Positions 1 to 9,374 of a DNA stretch of 64,000 nt are shown one piece after another. Where the stretch lies: contig NC_088317.1 in NCBI RefSeq assembly GCF_910592395.1, positions 5,206,001-5,270,000 of the forward strand. Reading direction: 5' to 3'. Source of the stretch: Lineus longissimus (taxonomy: Eukaryota; Nemertea; Pilidiophora; Heteronemertea; Lineidae). The stretch's first letter is position 1; every line of letters begins with the position of its first letter. Made by a program: the position numbers and the translations under genes. Below the pieces are notes generated by a model that saw only the letters and a program-made list of their open reading frames with translations, ran no database searches and was not told the origin of the DNA.

Positions 1-166
1 GGTGTTAGTGTAACACTAACACTTTCTGGAACACCAAACACCGACTTTAAACTGAGATTAGCTGACACGGTGTTGACACTGAGCAGTTTATTTCTGGTGT
101 AATCTTAGGGGTTAGTGTTAGTGTTAGTGTTAACACCCGGTGATAACACCTACTTTAAACTCACCC
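1..166. mobile_element. Right end of inverted-repeat element M1
   Basis: This is the terminal 166 bases of the element seen whole at 41901-42917. It has GTGTTA-type hexamers just inside its end and closes with the inverted repeat AACACCTACTTTAAACTC at about 145-162. BEL coding sequence resumes at 167. The apparent start of the BEL reading frame at 140 (a GTG) is inside M1 and is not a real start. Confidence 0.75.
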
Positions 167-3100
167 ATTGTAACCAGTAAGAGAGTTAGCGGTGTGGTTA
201 TAAGAGGTTTAAACGAGTCTACTGATATAACGCTACCTGTTGCCTACACCCGTGATGTTATTCCCGCAAGAAGGTCACAAATTCCTAGACCTGAAACCGC
301 TAGACAGTGGCGCCATCTCGAAGTTGTTGCAGACCGCCTCACACCTCATCTTGCCGAGGTGGAGATCGGTCTCCTTATTGGCACCAACTGTGTTAAAGCT
401 ATCCGCCCGTTGGAGATAGTAGCCGGCGAAGGCAATGATCCGTATGGTGTGAAAACAAATCTCGGATGGGGTGTGATTGGTTTGATGAACCGCAGCAGCG
501 CAACCGGTGACGAGAATGTAGCTTCTTCTTTTAAAAACGTAGTCTCAACCCACTTTGCGTTCAGAACAAAGGTGAGGGAAATTTCCCCAAGTGAGGTTTC
601 TAACATGTTTGATTGCGACTTCAACGAGATCCCTGGTAGTGGTGAAGCGATGTCCGTAGAAGACCGTAGATTCCTTGCCATAGTGAGTGATGCGATACGC
701 CAACGTGAAGACGGACATTTCGAGATGCCACTGCCCTTTAGAGAAGATGAGCTGAAACTTCCAAAAAACAGGAACCTTGCCCTGAAACGTCTCAACAGCC
801 TCAAGTCAAAGATGAACAAGAACGCCAAATACAGCGAAGATTACCGTGGGTTCATGAAGAAACTCCTAGACAACGGCCATGCTGAACGTGTTCCCAGTGA
901 GGAACTCAACTTGGAGGATGGCACAGTCTGTTACATTCCGCACCATGGGGTGTACCACCCGCGTAAACCTAATAAAATCCGTGTAGTGTTCGATTGCGCG
1001 GCTGAGTATGACGGAGAGGCACTGAACAAGCATCTCCTCCGTGGCCCAGATATGATTAATAATTTGACAGGGGCCCTGATTCGCTTCCGCAAGAACCCCA
1101 TTGCATTTACTTGCGATATTGACGGGATGTTTTACCAGGTAGGCGTACATCCCAAGCATCGAAACTACCTACGATTCTTCTGGTGGGAGAATGGCGATCT
1201 TGACAAACCGCTAGTTGAGTATTGTATGACTGTTCATTTGTTTGGTGCTACCTCGTCACCTGGTTGCGCAAACTTTGCGCTAAAGGCCACTGCCGAGAAA
1301 TTCAAGGATGAATTCGATCCCAAGACGGTAGAGTTCATAAAACGGTCATTCTATGTCGACGATGGACTCCAGTCTGAGCTAACTACTGGGGAAATCATCC
1401 TCCTGGTTGTCAGTGGTCAGAAGATTTGTGCTCGAGGTGGATTCAATCTTCATGACTATGTGTGCAACCACAAGCAATTTGTGGACCAGATCCCGCTTGC
1501 CTCGAGAGCCAAAGATTTCCAGTGCATAGACCTGAATAACGATGACCTACCGACTGAGAGGACACTTGGAATCGTAAGACGTGTCCAGTCAGACGCATTC
1601 GAGTTCCAGATTGAGATGAGGGACAAGCCCCTTACCAGGAGAGGGTTGTTATCGGTCATAAGTTCTGTGTACGATCCACTCGGGTTAGTTTCACCGTTCG
1701 TCCTCAAGGGCAAGAAAATCCTCAAGAACCTTTGCGAAACCGGAGCGGGCTGGGATGCTCCAACACCAGACGACATCAGACGTGAATGGGAACGCTGGAT
1801 AGCAGATTTGAAAGATTTGGCTGATGTTAGTATTCCCCGTTGCTACAAAGGTGATGAGCTTGGCGAATTGAAATCTGCTGATCTTCACCACTTTAGTGAT
1901 GCAAGCATGGAAGGCTATGGACAGTGTAGCTATGTCAGATTGACAGACGAGGAGGGAAGATGTGACACAGCGCTGGTCATGGCCAAGTCCAGGGTGACGC
2001 CATCGAAGACGGTTACAATTCCGAGGCTTGAATTGACCACGGCCGTTACATCAGCTAGGATTGCCAAGTTTCTGGATAAGGAGCTGGACTACAGCAACAT
2101 AGAGCACCACTTCTATACAGATAGCCAGGTGGTTTTAGGGTATATTGGGAATGAAAGCAGGACATTTCACATTTTCGTAGCAAACCGTGTACAGGAAATC
2201 CGTGATTCCACCTCGCCCTCAAACTGGAGATATGTTGACACCGACCAGAACCCAGCAGACTATGCTTCCAGAGGCATGAGCGTGAGTGAGCTGAAGGATT
2301 GCAGTGTATGGTGGAAGGGGCCTCCGTTCTTGAAGACTGGTATCCTGCCCACTCCTGAGGACCACCACCCGGTTTCTCCAGAAGATCCAGAGCTCAAGAA
2401 GACCGTCCTTAGAACCAAGGTGGATGTTGTGCAGTATGGGGACATGACATATAGGTTTGATTACTACTCCTCATGGTTCAGGCTGAAGAGAGCTGTTGCC
2501 ATCTGTAAGAAGTACATGGAGAAGCTGAGGCTCAAGGACCGAGAGAAGTACACTCCAGTGACCACTGAAGACCTACAGCAGGCAGAAACGACGACTCTCA
2601 GGTTCGTTCAACAGCAGTCCTATTCTTCTGAGATCGAGACACTGAAGAAGCAAAGGGATGAAAATTGGAAGGGAACGGTCAAAGGCAGAAGCAATCTCTA
2701 CTCATTGGATCCTTTCTTAGATGATGAGATGGTCTTAAGAGTTGGGGGGGGGGGGGGGGGGCGTCTCGGCAGATCCTCCATGCCAGACAACGTGAAACAC
2801 CCCGTCTTAGTACCAAAGAACACCCACGTTGGTAGATTGATCATCTCTCACTATCACAGCAGATGCGCCCACTCCGGGAGAGGAATGACCTTGAACAGCA
2901 TAAGGCAAGCAGGTTTTTGGATCATACGGGCTAGAGTGGCTGTTACCTTGTTCATCATGAACTGCGTTGGATGCCGTAAGCTCAGGGGTGCACCATGTGG
3001 TCAGAGGATGGCAGACCTGCCCATTGATAGATTGGAGCCCGACGCTCCCTTCACTTATTCCGCTGTCGATTTCTTTGGGTCTTTCCTGATAAAGGGGGGG

Positions 3101-3211
3101 GGCGCAGTACGCCAAAACGGTGGAGGTGCTCTTCAGTTGTTTGACAAGCCGTGCAATCCATCTAGAAACTGCCAATTTCCTCACAACCGATTCATTTCTC
3201 AACGCTTATAG
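140..3211 (+). pseudogene. BEL/Pao pol: RT, RNase H, integrase N-terminal part (broken)
   Basis: This open frame of 1023 codons covers most of a BEL pol. Residue numbers count from position 140. Reverse transcriptase lies at about 260-430, with the first catalytic Asp in CDID (326) and the YVDD box at 405-408. RNase H follows, with its first Asp at 587 in FSDAS and a later TDSQ. The integrase HHCC zinc-binding region is at about 900-960. The first Asp of the integrase core (VDFFG) is at 977. The frame is lost at the G run 3094-3102, and the last 35 or so codons are out-of-frame readthrough. A run of 18 G at 2744-2761 adds six glycines after LRV. The first nine codons come from M1. Confidence 0.92.
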
Positions 3212-3626
3212 GCACTTTGTTTGTCGCAGAGGTTCTGTAGTAAAGTTGCGATGTGACAGGGGGACCAAATTTGTCGGTGGTCAAAATGAGCTGACCGCCG
3301 CCCTTAGTGAGATGGATCAAGATAAGATAAGACAAGAGTTACCCAAAGATGACTGCGATTGGGTAAACTTTGACATGAATGTTCCCTGCGCCAGTCATAT
3401 GGGTGGCGCTTGGGAGCACATGATCGGTTCCGCGAGAAATGTGCTCAACGCGCTCCTCAATCAACATGGTCACCAGCTCGATGATGAGCTTTTGCGTACG
3501 CTAGTAACTGAAACTGAAGCGATTGTCAACAGTCGTCCGTTGACTGTTATAGATACGCTGTCCGCTGATCTAGAGCCATTAGAGAGGTTGCGGACCGTCC
3601 CCATTCCCACTCCCACTCCGAGGTGA
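3120..3626 (+). pseudogene. BEL integrase catalytic core, shifted frame
   Basis: This frame continues the integrase core after the G-run frameshift. It has the second catalytic Asp in LRCDRG and the catalytic Glu in GGAWEHMIGS, followed by the NSRPLT motif usual for this family. BEL-derived codons end at 3581. The remaining codons (ERLRT...PTPR) are read from the inverted repeat of M2. Relative to the second copy there is one base change, giving Ala instead of Asp in NVPCxSHMGG. Confidence 0.9.
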
Positions 3627-4425
3627 TTCCGTTTTGGCGTATTACGTCATCACTTCACGAGGGATTTCCCCGTCTTGCTCCATGAACTTGGACGATTTTA
3701 CGAGTTGGAGGCCGCGAATTCGTAAGTGTTCTCCCACTTGCATTATCTGAGCTGTGTGTCCAAGACTAAGGGGTGGATAGATGGAGATGGCATAGGCTAC
3801 CTACTCCACTTTAGTCTCCGACATTTTTGCCTTGGGAGGAGCTAGCCTAAGGCCAAGGGCTTAAAAACATGGCCAGATAGCTGAGATAGGCTGCACGTTT
3901 TCAATTAACCATTGCACTGGTCCAAAGAGAAAAAACACGGCTACCTCCAGTCAAGATCATCTAGGCCTAGGCATGATCTGATGGCGATGCCAGGTGGGCA
4001 TAGGCATCACTACGATATTGGAGAACAGGAAGACTCGCACGTCGTAGGCCTGTCGCCCCAAAATATAGTTTCATGAATGAAACTCTGTTCCCCTCTATAC
4101 TTTTTGGATCTAGTTATCTTAGGACTGAAGTAATTCGTAGTTTTACAATAGAAATACGCACATGTTACAGAGGAAACGGCTTTTTACTAGCTGTAAATCA
4201 CCAAAATTGTAGAATATTTCGTCTGCTTTATTTACTTTTTTTCTCGCACGTCGTTAATTTGGGTGATTTCCAGTTTGGCCGTGTGACTCGCAGGCTGGCC
4301 GAATGACGTCTCCCAACTCGGTTCCCGTTGGTGCGCTCAACCTACTTTTCGACGTCACGAGTTCCGAGAACGACTCGAGTTGAACTCGGAGTGGGAGTGG
4401 GAGTCGGGACGGTTCGCAACCTCTC
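3582..4425. mobile_element. Inverted-repeat DNA element M2 inserted in BEL integrase, TA target duplication
   Basis: This 844-bp insertion has inverted ends of about 40 bp: GAGAGGTTGCGGACCG at the left and the reverse complement of GAGAGGTTGCGAACCG at the right, followed by matching CCCACTCCCACTCCGAG. It is flanked by TA at 3580-3581 and 4426-4427. BEL coding frame is preserved if the element and one TA are removed. No transposase frame is visible; the only open stretches are short and unrecognised. It is a non-autonomous element. The TA duplication suggests a Tc1/mariner-like or other TA-targeting superfamily, which is inference. Confidence 0.85.
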
Positions 4426-4427
4426 TA

Positions 4428-4814
4428 CTGTCTCCTAGTCAGCAGCTTACTCTCAAGTCTCAGGTTGTGAAACCACCATCAGGGGTCTTTGTGCGTGAAG
4501 ACGTCTATTGTAGAAGGAGGTGGCGCCGTGTTCAGTTCCTTGCCAATCAGTTCTGGACCCGCTGGCGCTCAGAGTTCCTGACCACTTACCAGTCGAGAAA
4601 GAAGTGGAACAAACCCAGGAAAAATATTCGAGTCGGTGATGTGGTCCTGCTGATTGATGAGGGACTGGCGCGGTGTGACTGGCCTTTAGGACGTGTTGAG
4701 GATGTCTATCCTGGCGAGGATGGCCTAGTCAGGAAGGTGAAATTGTTTGCCAGGGGTAAAATGTATGAGCGCCCGGTTCACAAGCTGGTACTTTTGGTTG
4801 AGCAGAGTGACTAG
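4428..4814 (+). pseudogene. BEL integrase C-terminal region
   Basis: This is the end of BEL pol after M2. It contains the characteristic DVYCRRRWRRVQFLANQFW segment and a GDVVLLIDEG / WPLGRVEDVYPG DNA-binding-like tail, ending at a stop at 4812-4814. The open frame can be extended back to a TTG at 4380, but those codons belong to the M2 inverted repeat. The second copy has Leu in place of Trp in NQFW. Confidence 0.88.
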
Positions 4815-5342
4815 ATCATTGGACTGAGAGTTTTGTTACCCCATGCGAAGAAATTAGTGTAAAATAAGACAATGTTAGTACTTTCACCATTGTTAAGATG
4901 ATAAGTTTCAGATGAAGGAGTTCATTTTTGAAGAAGGATGATTGAATCCTGTTTGTTGACAAGCTCATTGCATTTAGAGAGTTGAGTTGAGAACTTTGAA
5001 CATTGAATGTTCTATCTACAGTGTTGTATAGTATTTCTTTAAAACGTGTGAATGGAAATCAGTGTTTTGTATGGATCCAAGGGGATCATAGTGTATCCAC
5101 TAAGAAAATCTTATTTTAGTTAAGAATTTTAGAAAGAGTACTTAGGAGGCATTGGCTATGCCTTGTGTCTAGTTGTGAACAACTTAGGATAGTGTGAAGC
5201 GTATGTTATAGCACTTTAGAGTGAAAGGCTTAAAGCTGAACTGTACTCTTTTAGTAAGAGTCATACGTTGAGTTACAATTGATGTTAACCATTTGGTTTA
5301 GGATTTGGTTAATGAATTTTTGAGGACAATTTAGGAGAGGCA
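4815..5342. other. BEL 3' non-coding region
   Basis: This AT-rich stretch lies between the integrase stop and the 3' LTR. I see no credible reading frame and no envelope-like gene. The short purine run AGGAGAGG at 5333-5340, two bases before the LTR, is the likely polypurine tract. Confidence 0.6.
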
Positions 5343-5675
5343 TGTGACCGCTGTGAGCGGAATTAGTATTTTTATTTTTGAATTTCACGGGTTCCAACTT
5401 TTTCCGCCGTTTTGGAGTAGCCGGAGTAGCTCAAGTGTAGCTCAAGTGCTTTCGCCCAGAGATCAAGCATGAGTTTTATCTAATATTTTGTCTTCGCTTT
5501 GATGTGTAATTTACGACTGCAAAAAGAGAATATGCCGGGAAAGAGGTATATTTTAAGAAAGGTAAATGTATAAAGACTACACTGAATGCATTAAAGTTGC
5601 ATACTTGGCCGTAAGTGAGGCCTGTAGATGGTTTTTTATGATGCGTCTCGTGCGTTTATTCCCTCAAGATAGTGT
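5343..5675 (+). repeat. BEL 3' LTR
   Basis: The LTR begins TGTGACCGCTGTGAGCGG and ends AAGATAGTGT. It is about 333 bp and matches the 5' LTR at 39684-40008 with roughly 8-10 differences, including a small insertion where CTCAAGTGTAG is repeated. It is followed directly by cassette A sequence (CCATAAGTAT). Confidence 0.85.
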
Positions 5676-6310
5676 CCATAAGTATACTATCCACCTTCAG
5701 ATATCTTTCGTCACAATTTGCTATTTGCTTTAGTGGCAGACGCCACAGCCCAGCAAAGGAAACGTTACGGCCATCCAAACTCAAACACAACGGAGGGGCG
5801 AGTTTGAATGGAGGGATTTCCAAATTCAGCTCGTGAGTTCGGCCATGCATTTCAATGTCATTCGAAAATGGTACATTCAGACGTGTGAACGACCATGTTG
5901 TCGTCAGGATATACCGACTTCCGGATGATTCAAAATGGCTGAGCGCCCGCATGGCATCTTTTATAGTTAGATGTTGCAAGCAATGCCGGTTGAGAATCAA
6001 GTCAAATGGCCCATCTTAAAAGTTCAAAGGCGATTTTACGATATCGTGGACGAAAAAGTCTCTGTTTTTCATACCCTGAAACGTTTCCTGGTGAATCCGG
6101 ATCAAATCGGGTACAATATCAACTCCGGTGTAATGGATATCCGGTCTTATTTGAAGAAATTTGGACATCCATACCATATCACCACAGGGGGCGTCTAAAA
6201 TGCGGACGGTGTCTCTCCCTTATTCATTTTTTATCCTTTCCACGGTCACGTGTAACATTGCGATCATTCTTTGAGCGTTCTCCAAAGTGGATCCTGGGCC
6301 CGAGGCTTGA
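5676..6310 (-). pseudogene. SAM-dependent methyltransferase-like gene, cassette A, truncated
   Basis: Read on the minus strand this is a class I methyltransferase-like protein. It has a motif I-like segment (ILDAPCGDM), a GVDIVPDLI strand and the FDLILNRHCLQHL region. The copy is dead: a TAA stop falls just before DGPFD, where cassette B has an AAA codon. The BEL LTR removes its 3' end, and unrelated sequence begins at 6311 at its 5' end. The last readable segment is 5656-6000. It stands divergent to the GPCR. Substrate unknown. Confidence 0.65.
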
Positions 6311-7196
6311 CGCAAGGGCCCAACGCGCCGCGTAGCGGCAAAAAAGCGAAGCTGGCAAAACATTTATAACGGGTCACCGTCACTTATTATTGGACTTATA
6401 GCGCATTTACGGGGTTGCAACTATTTTGCTTTATAGTGTCACCAGGAAAGAAAAGCATGCGACCTAACGCCGATCTATTTGTATAAAGTGATAATTGGAA
6501 GGTACATAGTAGGAAATATCAATAAAATAATCATTCCATGTCGTCTTTTGAGGGCATTTTTGATTGTAAAAAATATATGTGTACGTCACCGGAGTCTCTG
6601 CAATGATAATTTTATCACAGCAGTCTCGCGCAAGTAGAAGTTTTTTCCTATTAGTTCTTCACTTATTTGTCTCAATGTCTGGCGCAAAGCCAGACGTTTT
6701 CCATTACGATTTCACTACGATGTTTGACAAGAAGGAGCAGTGCGCGAGATATGCTAATGAGCAGACTTCCCTCGCTTGAGTTTCGGAAGAATGTTCCATA
6801 TCGCGCTAAGCTGACCACTGCTGACCATGACAGACGTGCATTGGACTGGTACAGGTTGGAACTGAACATTGAATATGCTGGTGGTGACGCTTTCTGATGA
6901 GAAGTTGGTCGTGACTGATGCAGTATCATTGGACTTGTCCACAGCATCGTTCAATCATTGCTCTCTGAGCTGCCTTGATTCTGTACTTACCCAAATACTG
7001 AGACCAAATGCCTGTTGACTGTGCTTTAAGAGAGACTGGCGCCATGCCTAGTCTCTCTTAAAGCACAGTCAACAGATACCAACCCCCTCAGACTCAGAAA
7101 CCACAAACGCCCAACCCTTCCTGCTACCTTAATACTTCTGGGTCACTGCCTCATTTCTGGAATTCTGAAGATTGTACAAGTACCTTAATACTTCTG
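6311..7196. other. 886-bp segment present in cassette A but absent from B
   Basis: Cassettes A and B align up to 6310/30830 and again from 7197/30831, so this block was gained in A or lost in B. I recognise no gene. It holds the long perfect hairpin at 7013-7074 and a 16-bp direct repeat (ACCTTAATACTTCTGG) at about 7128 and 7182. A block at about 7131-7186 is similar to the reverse complement of about 38560-38615. Open frames around 6579-6897 overlap on both strands and look random. Confidence 0.6.
7013..7074. repeat. Perfect hairpin, 25-bp arms
   Basis: The left arm 7013-7037 starts TGTTGACTGTGCTTTAAG. The right arm 7050-7074 is its exact reverse complement, with a 12-base loop. Transcribed, it would make a 25-bp perfect stem. 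It is present unchanged at 49761-49822 and absent from cassette B. Confidence 0.9.
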
Positions 7197-7855
7197 GATA
7201 AAATCACAAACATTTTTAGAGAATTTTATAGATCCATGATAAAACTTAGACCGAACCACCTATACTCGTGTACTACAACACTTGTGATTCTCTGGTGATA
7301 TTTTTTCTCCTCTATTTGCCACTTTCCACAAGCAGAAATCATGTAGGTCTTCCTGTCAGGTGACAGGTTGTGACCAATCGAAACGCCCGTAAATGATTAT
7401 GGCCGTGCTGACTGTGCCGGCGAAGCATGGTAGGTCTCTTCTGATTGGTCAATACCTGTCAGGAAGTCTCAAATTGCAGCATGAGGAAAGTTGCGAATGC
7501 CCATCGCTGCTACAAAATATACATAAGCTGATATGTGCACCTTGTAATTCATAAGCTCTCAAAAAAGCGCGAAACGGTGCAACTTGGCTGGAAGTTCTCC
7601 GATTACCAACACGGTTTATCGATGAGTGATCATATCAACCAGTATATTATCAAAGTGAAGGAGGGGGTATCGGCAACATAACGTGCAACAGTCGTTCGCC
7701 ATTTTGAGGACAATACGACATCGAACCGGATAATCGTAAAACGTGTAGCCGCTACATGATAAAACGACGTCGCCTCTCGTAAAATCATGAACTTTCGCCG
7801 TTCCTTCATGAGAATAATACGACGTCCATTCTGATACTCTACCATTTTTGATAAA
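7197..7855 (+). promoter_or_regulatory. GPCR upstream region with inverted repeat and CCAAT boxes
   Basis: This sequence is shared by cassettes A and B immediately before the GPCR start. A 122-bp inverted repeat at 7347-7468 has ends with the core TTCCTGTCAGG / CCTGTCAGGAA and encloses a CCAAT (about 7375) and an inverted CCAAT (ATTGG, about 7444). No convincing TATA box was identified. An antisense open frame at 7630-7869 overlaps the GPCR start but resembles nothing I know. Confidence 0.4.
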
Positions 7856-8941
7856 ATGGAGGCTAACACAACGGTTAGTTTGCAGCGGACACGGACCTAT
7901 TCTTTATTAGAACTTCTAAAACTCCTAGGATTAAGTTGTCTGACTGGCTACACGATACAGCCCATCTCAGAATTTCAAGACTACCTTAAATTCATCCTTC
8001 AAGTCCCAATGATGCTCCTCACTACCCCCATCGGCCTGGTTTGTAATGGTCTGGCTTTCCTAGTCATCGGCCGTCAGCGCCCGTTCACATCAACTAGTAT
8101 TTTTCTCCGAGCTTTGGCTGTGGCCGACAGCATCGTTCTGACAGCTGATATTATACGCTTAACCATACGTGGTTTGAACGATCACGTAATTTTGATGAGC
8201 TCATTTATGGAATTCTACCATCGCGGATATGGGTATATCAAGGCATTGCGATCGTTTGGTAAAACAGCGTCCATCTACCTCACTGTATGCGTCGCGGCCG
8301 AGCGTTTCGTAGCTGTCTGCAGGCCGTTACGGGCAAGCTCGATATGTACGAAAAGAAACGCTTACATCGCCGTCGGGTGTGTTTTCTTCGGTTCATTTCT
8401 GTATCGAATCCCCATCCCGTTTGGCTACACCGTTAAACTCTATATCAATTATTGTGAGTTAGGTAGAATGAGACCAAAATATCGTCATTCTGCGCTTTAC
8501 AACAATCCAATATACTACATTGGTTATGTGCTTATCCTTGCAATTATCATAAAAGCAGTTATACCAATGCCAATTCTCTTGTCCATTACCGCCGCGGTAT
8601 TAAGGTCTCTCAGAACACCAGGTAAGGACGGAGCTAGGTTAAGACACACAGGCAATCGAAACGAAGGAACGAGTTCAGCCACAGCAAAAGTGATGGCAGT
8701 TGTGATATCATACATAATACTGGAAACGCTAGGTTCCATTACTGATTTGACGGGTATCGTCAGGCATGCCAACGATGGGTTAATTGACTCTGCGTTAAGC
8801 AATTGTCTTATTTATATAGGCTATTTTCTATCAGAATTAAATTGCTTCATTAATTTCTTCATGTATTGTGCTACTAGTCGACATTTTAGGAAAGGTGTGA
8901 AGGAACTGGTCTGCATATCCAAGCCGAAAAAGCGAAACTGA
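7856..8941 (+). CDS. Rhodopsin-like (class A) GPCR, cassette A
   Basis: Intact single-exon seven-transmembrane receptor of 361 residues. It has an N-glycosylation site at Asn4. TM1 is at about 47-72 (Asn64), and TM2 has Asp91 in LAVAD. TM3 ends in Glu149-Arg150-Phe151 (a DRY variant) and Pro237 lies in TM5. TM7 carries NFFMY at 333-337 in place of NPxxY. The usual TM3 extracellular Cys, TM4 Trp and TM6 Pro are not evident, so it is divergent. The overall look is that of invertebrate peptide-receptor or orphan expansions (FMRFamide-receptor-like); ligand unknown. The start ATG directly follows a GATAAA-rich leader. It is identical in protein to 50604-51689 and about 91 percent identical to 31492-32577. 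Confidence 0.9.
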   Translation: MEANTTVSLQRTRTYSLLELLKLLGLSCLTGYTIQPISEFQDYLKFILQVPMMLLTTPIGLVCNGLAFLVIGRQRPFTSTSIFLRALAVADSIVLTADIIRLTIRGLNDHVILMSSFMEFYHRGYGYIKALRSFGKTASIYLTVCVAAERFVAVCRPLRASSICTKRNAYIAVGCVFFGSFLYRIPIPFGYTVKLYINYCELGRMRPKYRHSALYNNPIYYIGYVLILAIIIKAVIPMPILLSITAAVLRSLRTPGKDGARLRHTGNRNEGTSSATAKVMAVVISYIILETLGSITDLTGIVRHANDGLIDSALSNCLIYIGYFLSELNCFINFFMYCATSRHFRKGVKELVCISKPKKRN

Positions 8942-9080
8942 TGTCCTGCCGCATGAGCCTAACTATTCTGTCGATGCCATGGCTTAAAAGATCCAGTCCC
9001 ATAACAAAGACTTTGATTCAGTTCGTCCGTTTTATATCAAGTTTCGTAAAACAAGCTGTCTATTCTGTACTCAATTTCTT

Positions 9081-9232
9081 ATTGTGAGTTAGGTAGGATA
9101 CGACCCACATATGCTTATTCTGAACTTTACTACAATCCAATAAATACTACATTGGTTATGTGCTTATCCTTGCAATTATCATCGAAGCATTTATACCAAT
9201 GCCATTTCTCGTGTACATTACCTCAGCGGTGA
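9081..9232 (+). pseudogene. GPCR fragment (TM5 region), cassette A
   Basis: About 150 bp downstream of the GPCR repeats its own coding bases 8451-8598 (from ATTGTGAGTT through the TM5 segment) with scattered substitutions and a small insertion. No frame is maintained. Cassette B has the same fragment at 32721-32870, so it predates the cassette duplication. Confidence 0.8.
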
Positions 9233-9327
9233 CGACGATATGTGGGGAAAGGGTTAAAACGACAACGATAAAAAACCCGCAAAAAGACAACATGAGAAGA
9301 AGGCAACATCAGGATAAAAGAAGTACA

Positions 9328-9374
9328 ACCGAAGTTTAAACCATTTTACTGCATAAAATGGTTTAAACTTCGGT
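9328..9374. repeat. Perfect 21-bp-arm palindrome downstream of GPCR
   Basis: The arms ACCGAAGTTTAAACC... (9328-9348) and their exact complement (9354-9374) flank the 5-base loop CTGCA. The identical palindrome occurs in cassette B at 32968-33014 and in the second period at 52076-52122. Confidence 0.9.

Larger units (their letters stand above)
1..5675 (+). mobile_element. BEL/Pao LTR retrotransposon, 3' part (first period)
   Basis: This is the right-hand part of a BEL/Pao element. It holds the pol region with reverse transcriptase, RNase H and integrase, two inverted-repeat insertions, a non-coding tail and the 3' LTR. The 5' LTR and gag must lie upstream of the window; they can be read in the second copy (39684-48423). 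The element is dead: it has a frameshift at a G run inside integrase and is interrupted by the insertion at 3582-4425. Confidence 0.9.

Noticed and set aside
1-166. GTGTTA hexamers taken as telomeric repeats
   Set aside because: Animal telomeres are TTAGGG or similar; these hexamers are confined to both ends of M1 and belong to it.
346-828. Minus-strand open frame of 160 codons inside BEL pol, repeated at 43097
   Set aside because: It is the complement of a clear RT-containing frame and has no motif of its own.
3582-4425. M2 as a spliceable intron (GTGATT donor near 3623)
   Set aside because: Donor is poor and no acceptor with a pyrimidine tract is seen at the right end; TA duplication fits plain insertion.
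6579-6954. Cluster of 66-91-codon open frames on both strands
   Set aside because: Overlapping frames on both strands with no motif; the block is absent from cassette B.
7013-7074. Hairpin as a tRNA or snRNA gene
   Set aside because: A single perfect stem without cloverleaf, A/B boxes or 3' CCA-compatible structure.
7630-7869. Antisense open frame of 79 codons overlapping the GPCR start, conserved in cassette B
   Set aside because: Conservation is explained by the surrounding GPCR leader and cassette duplication; no motif or domain is visible.
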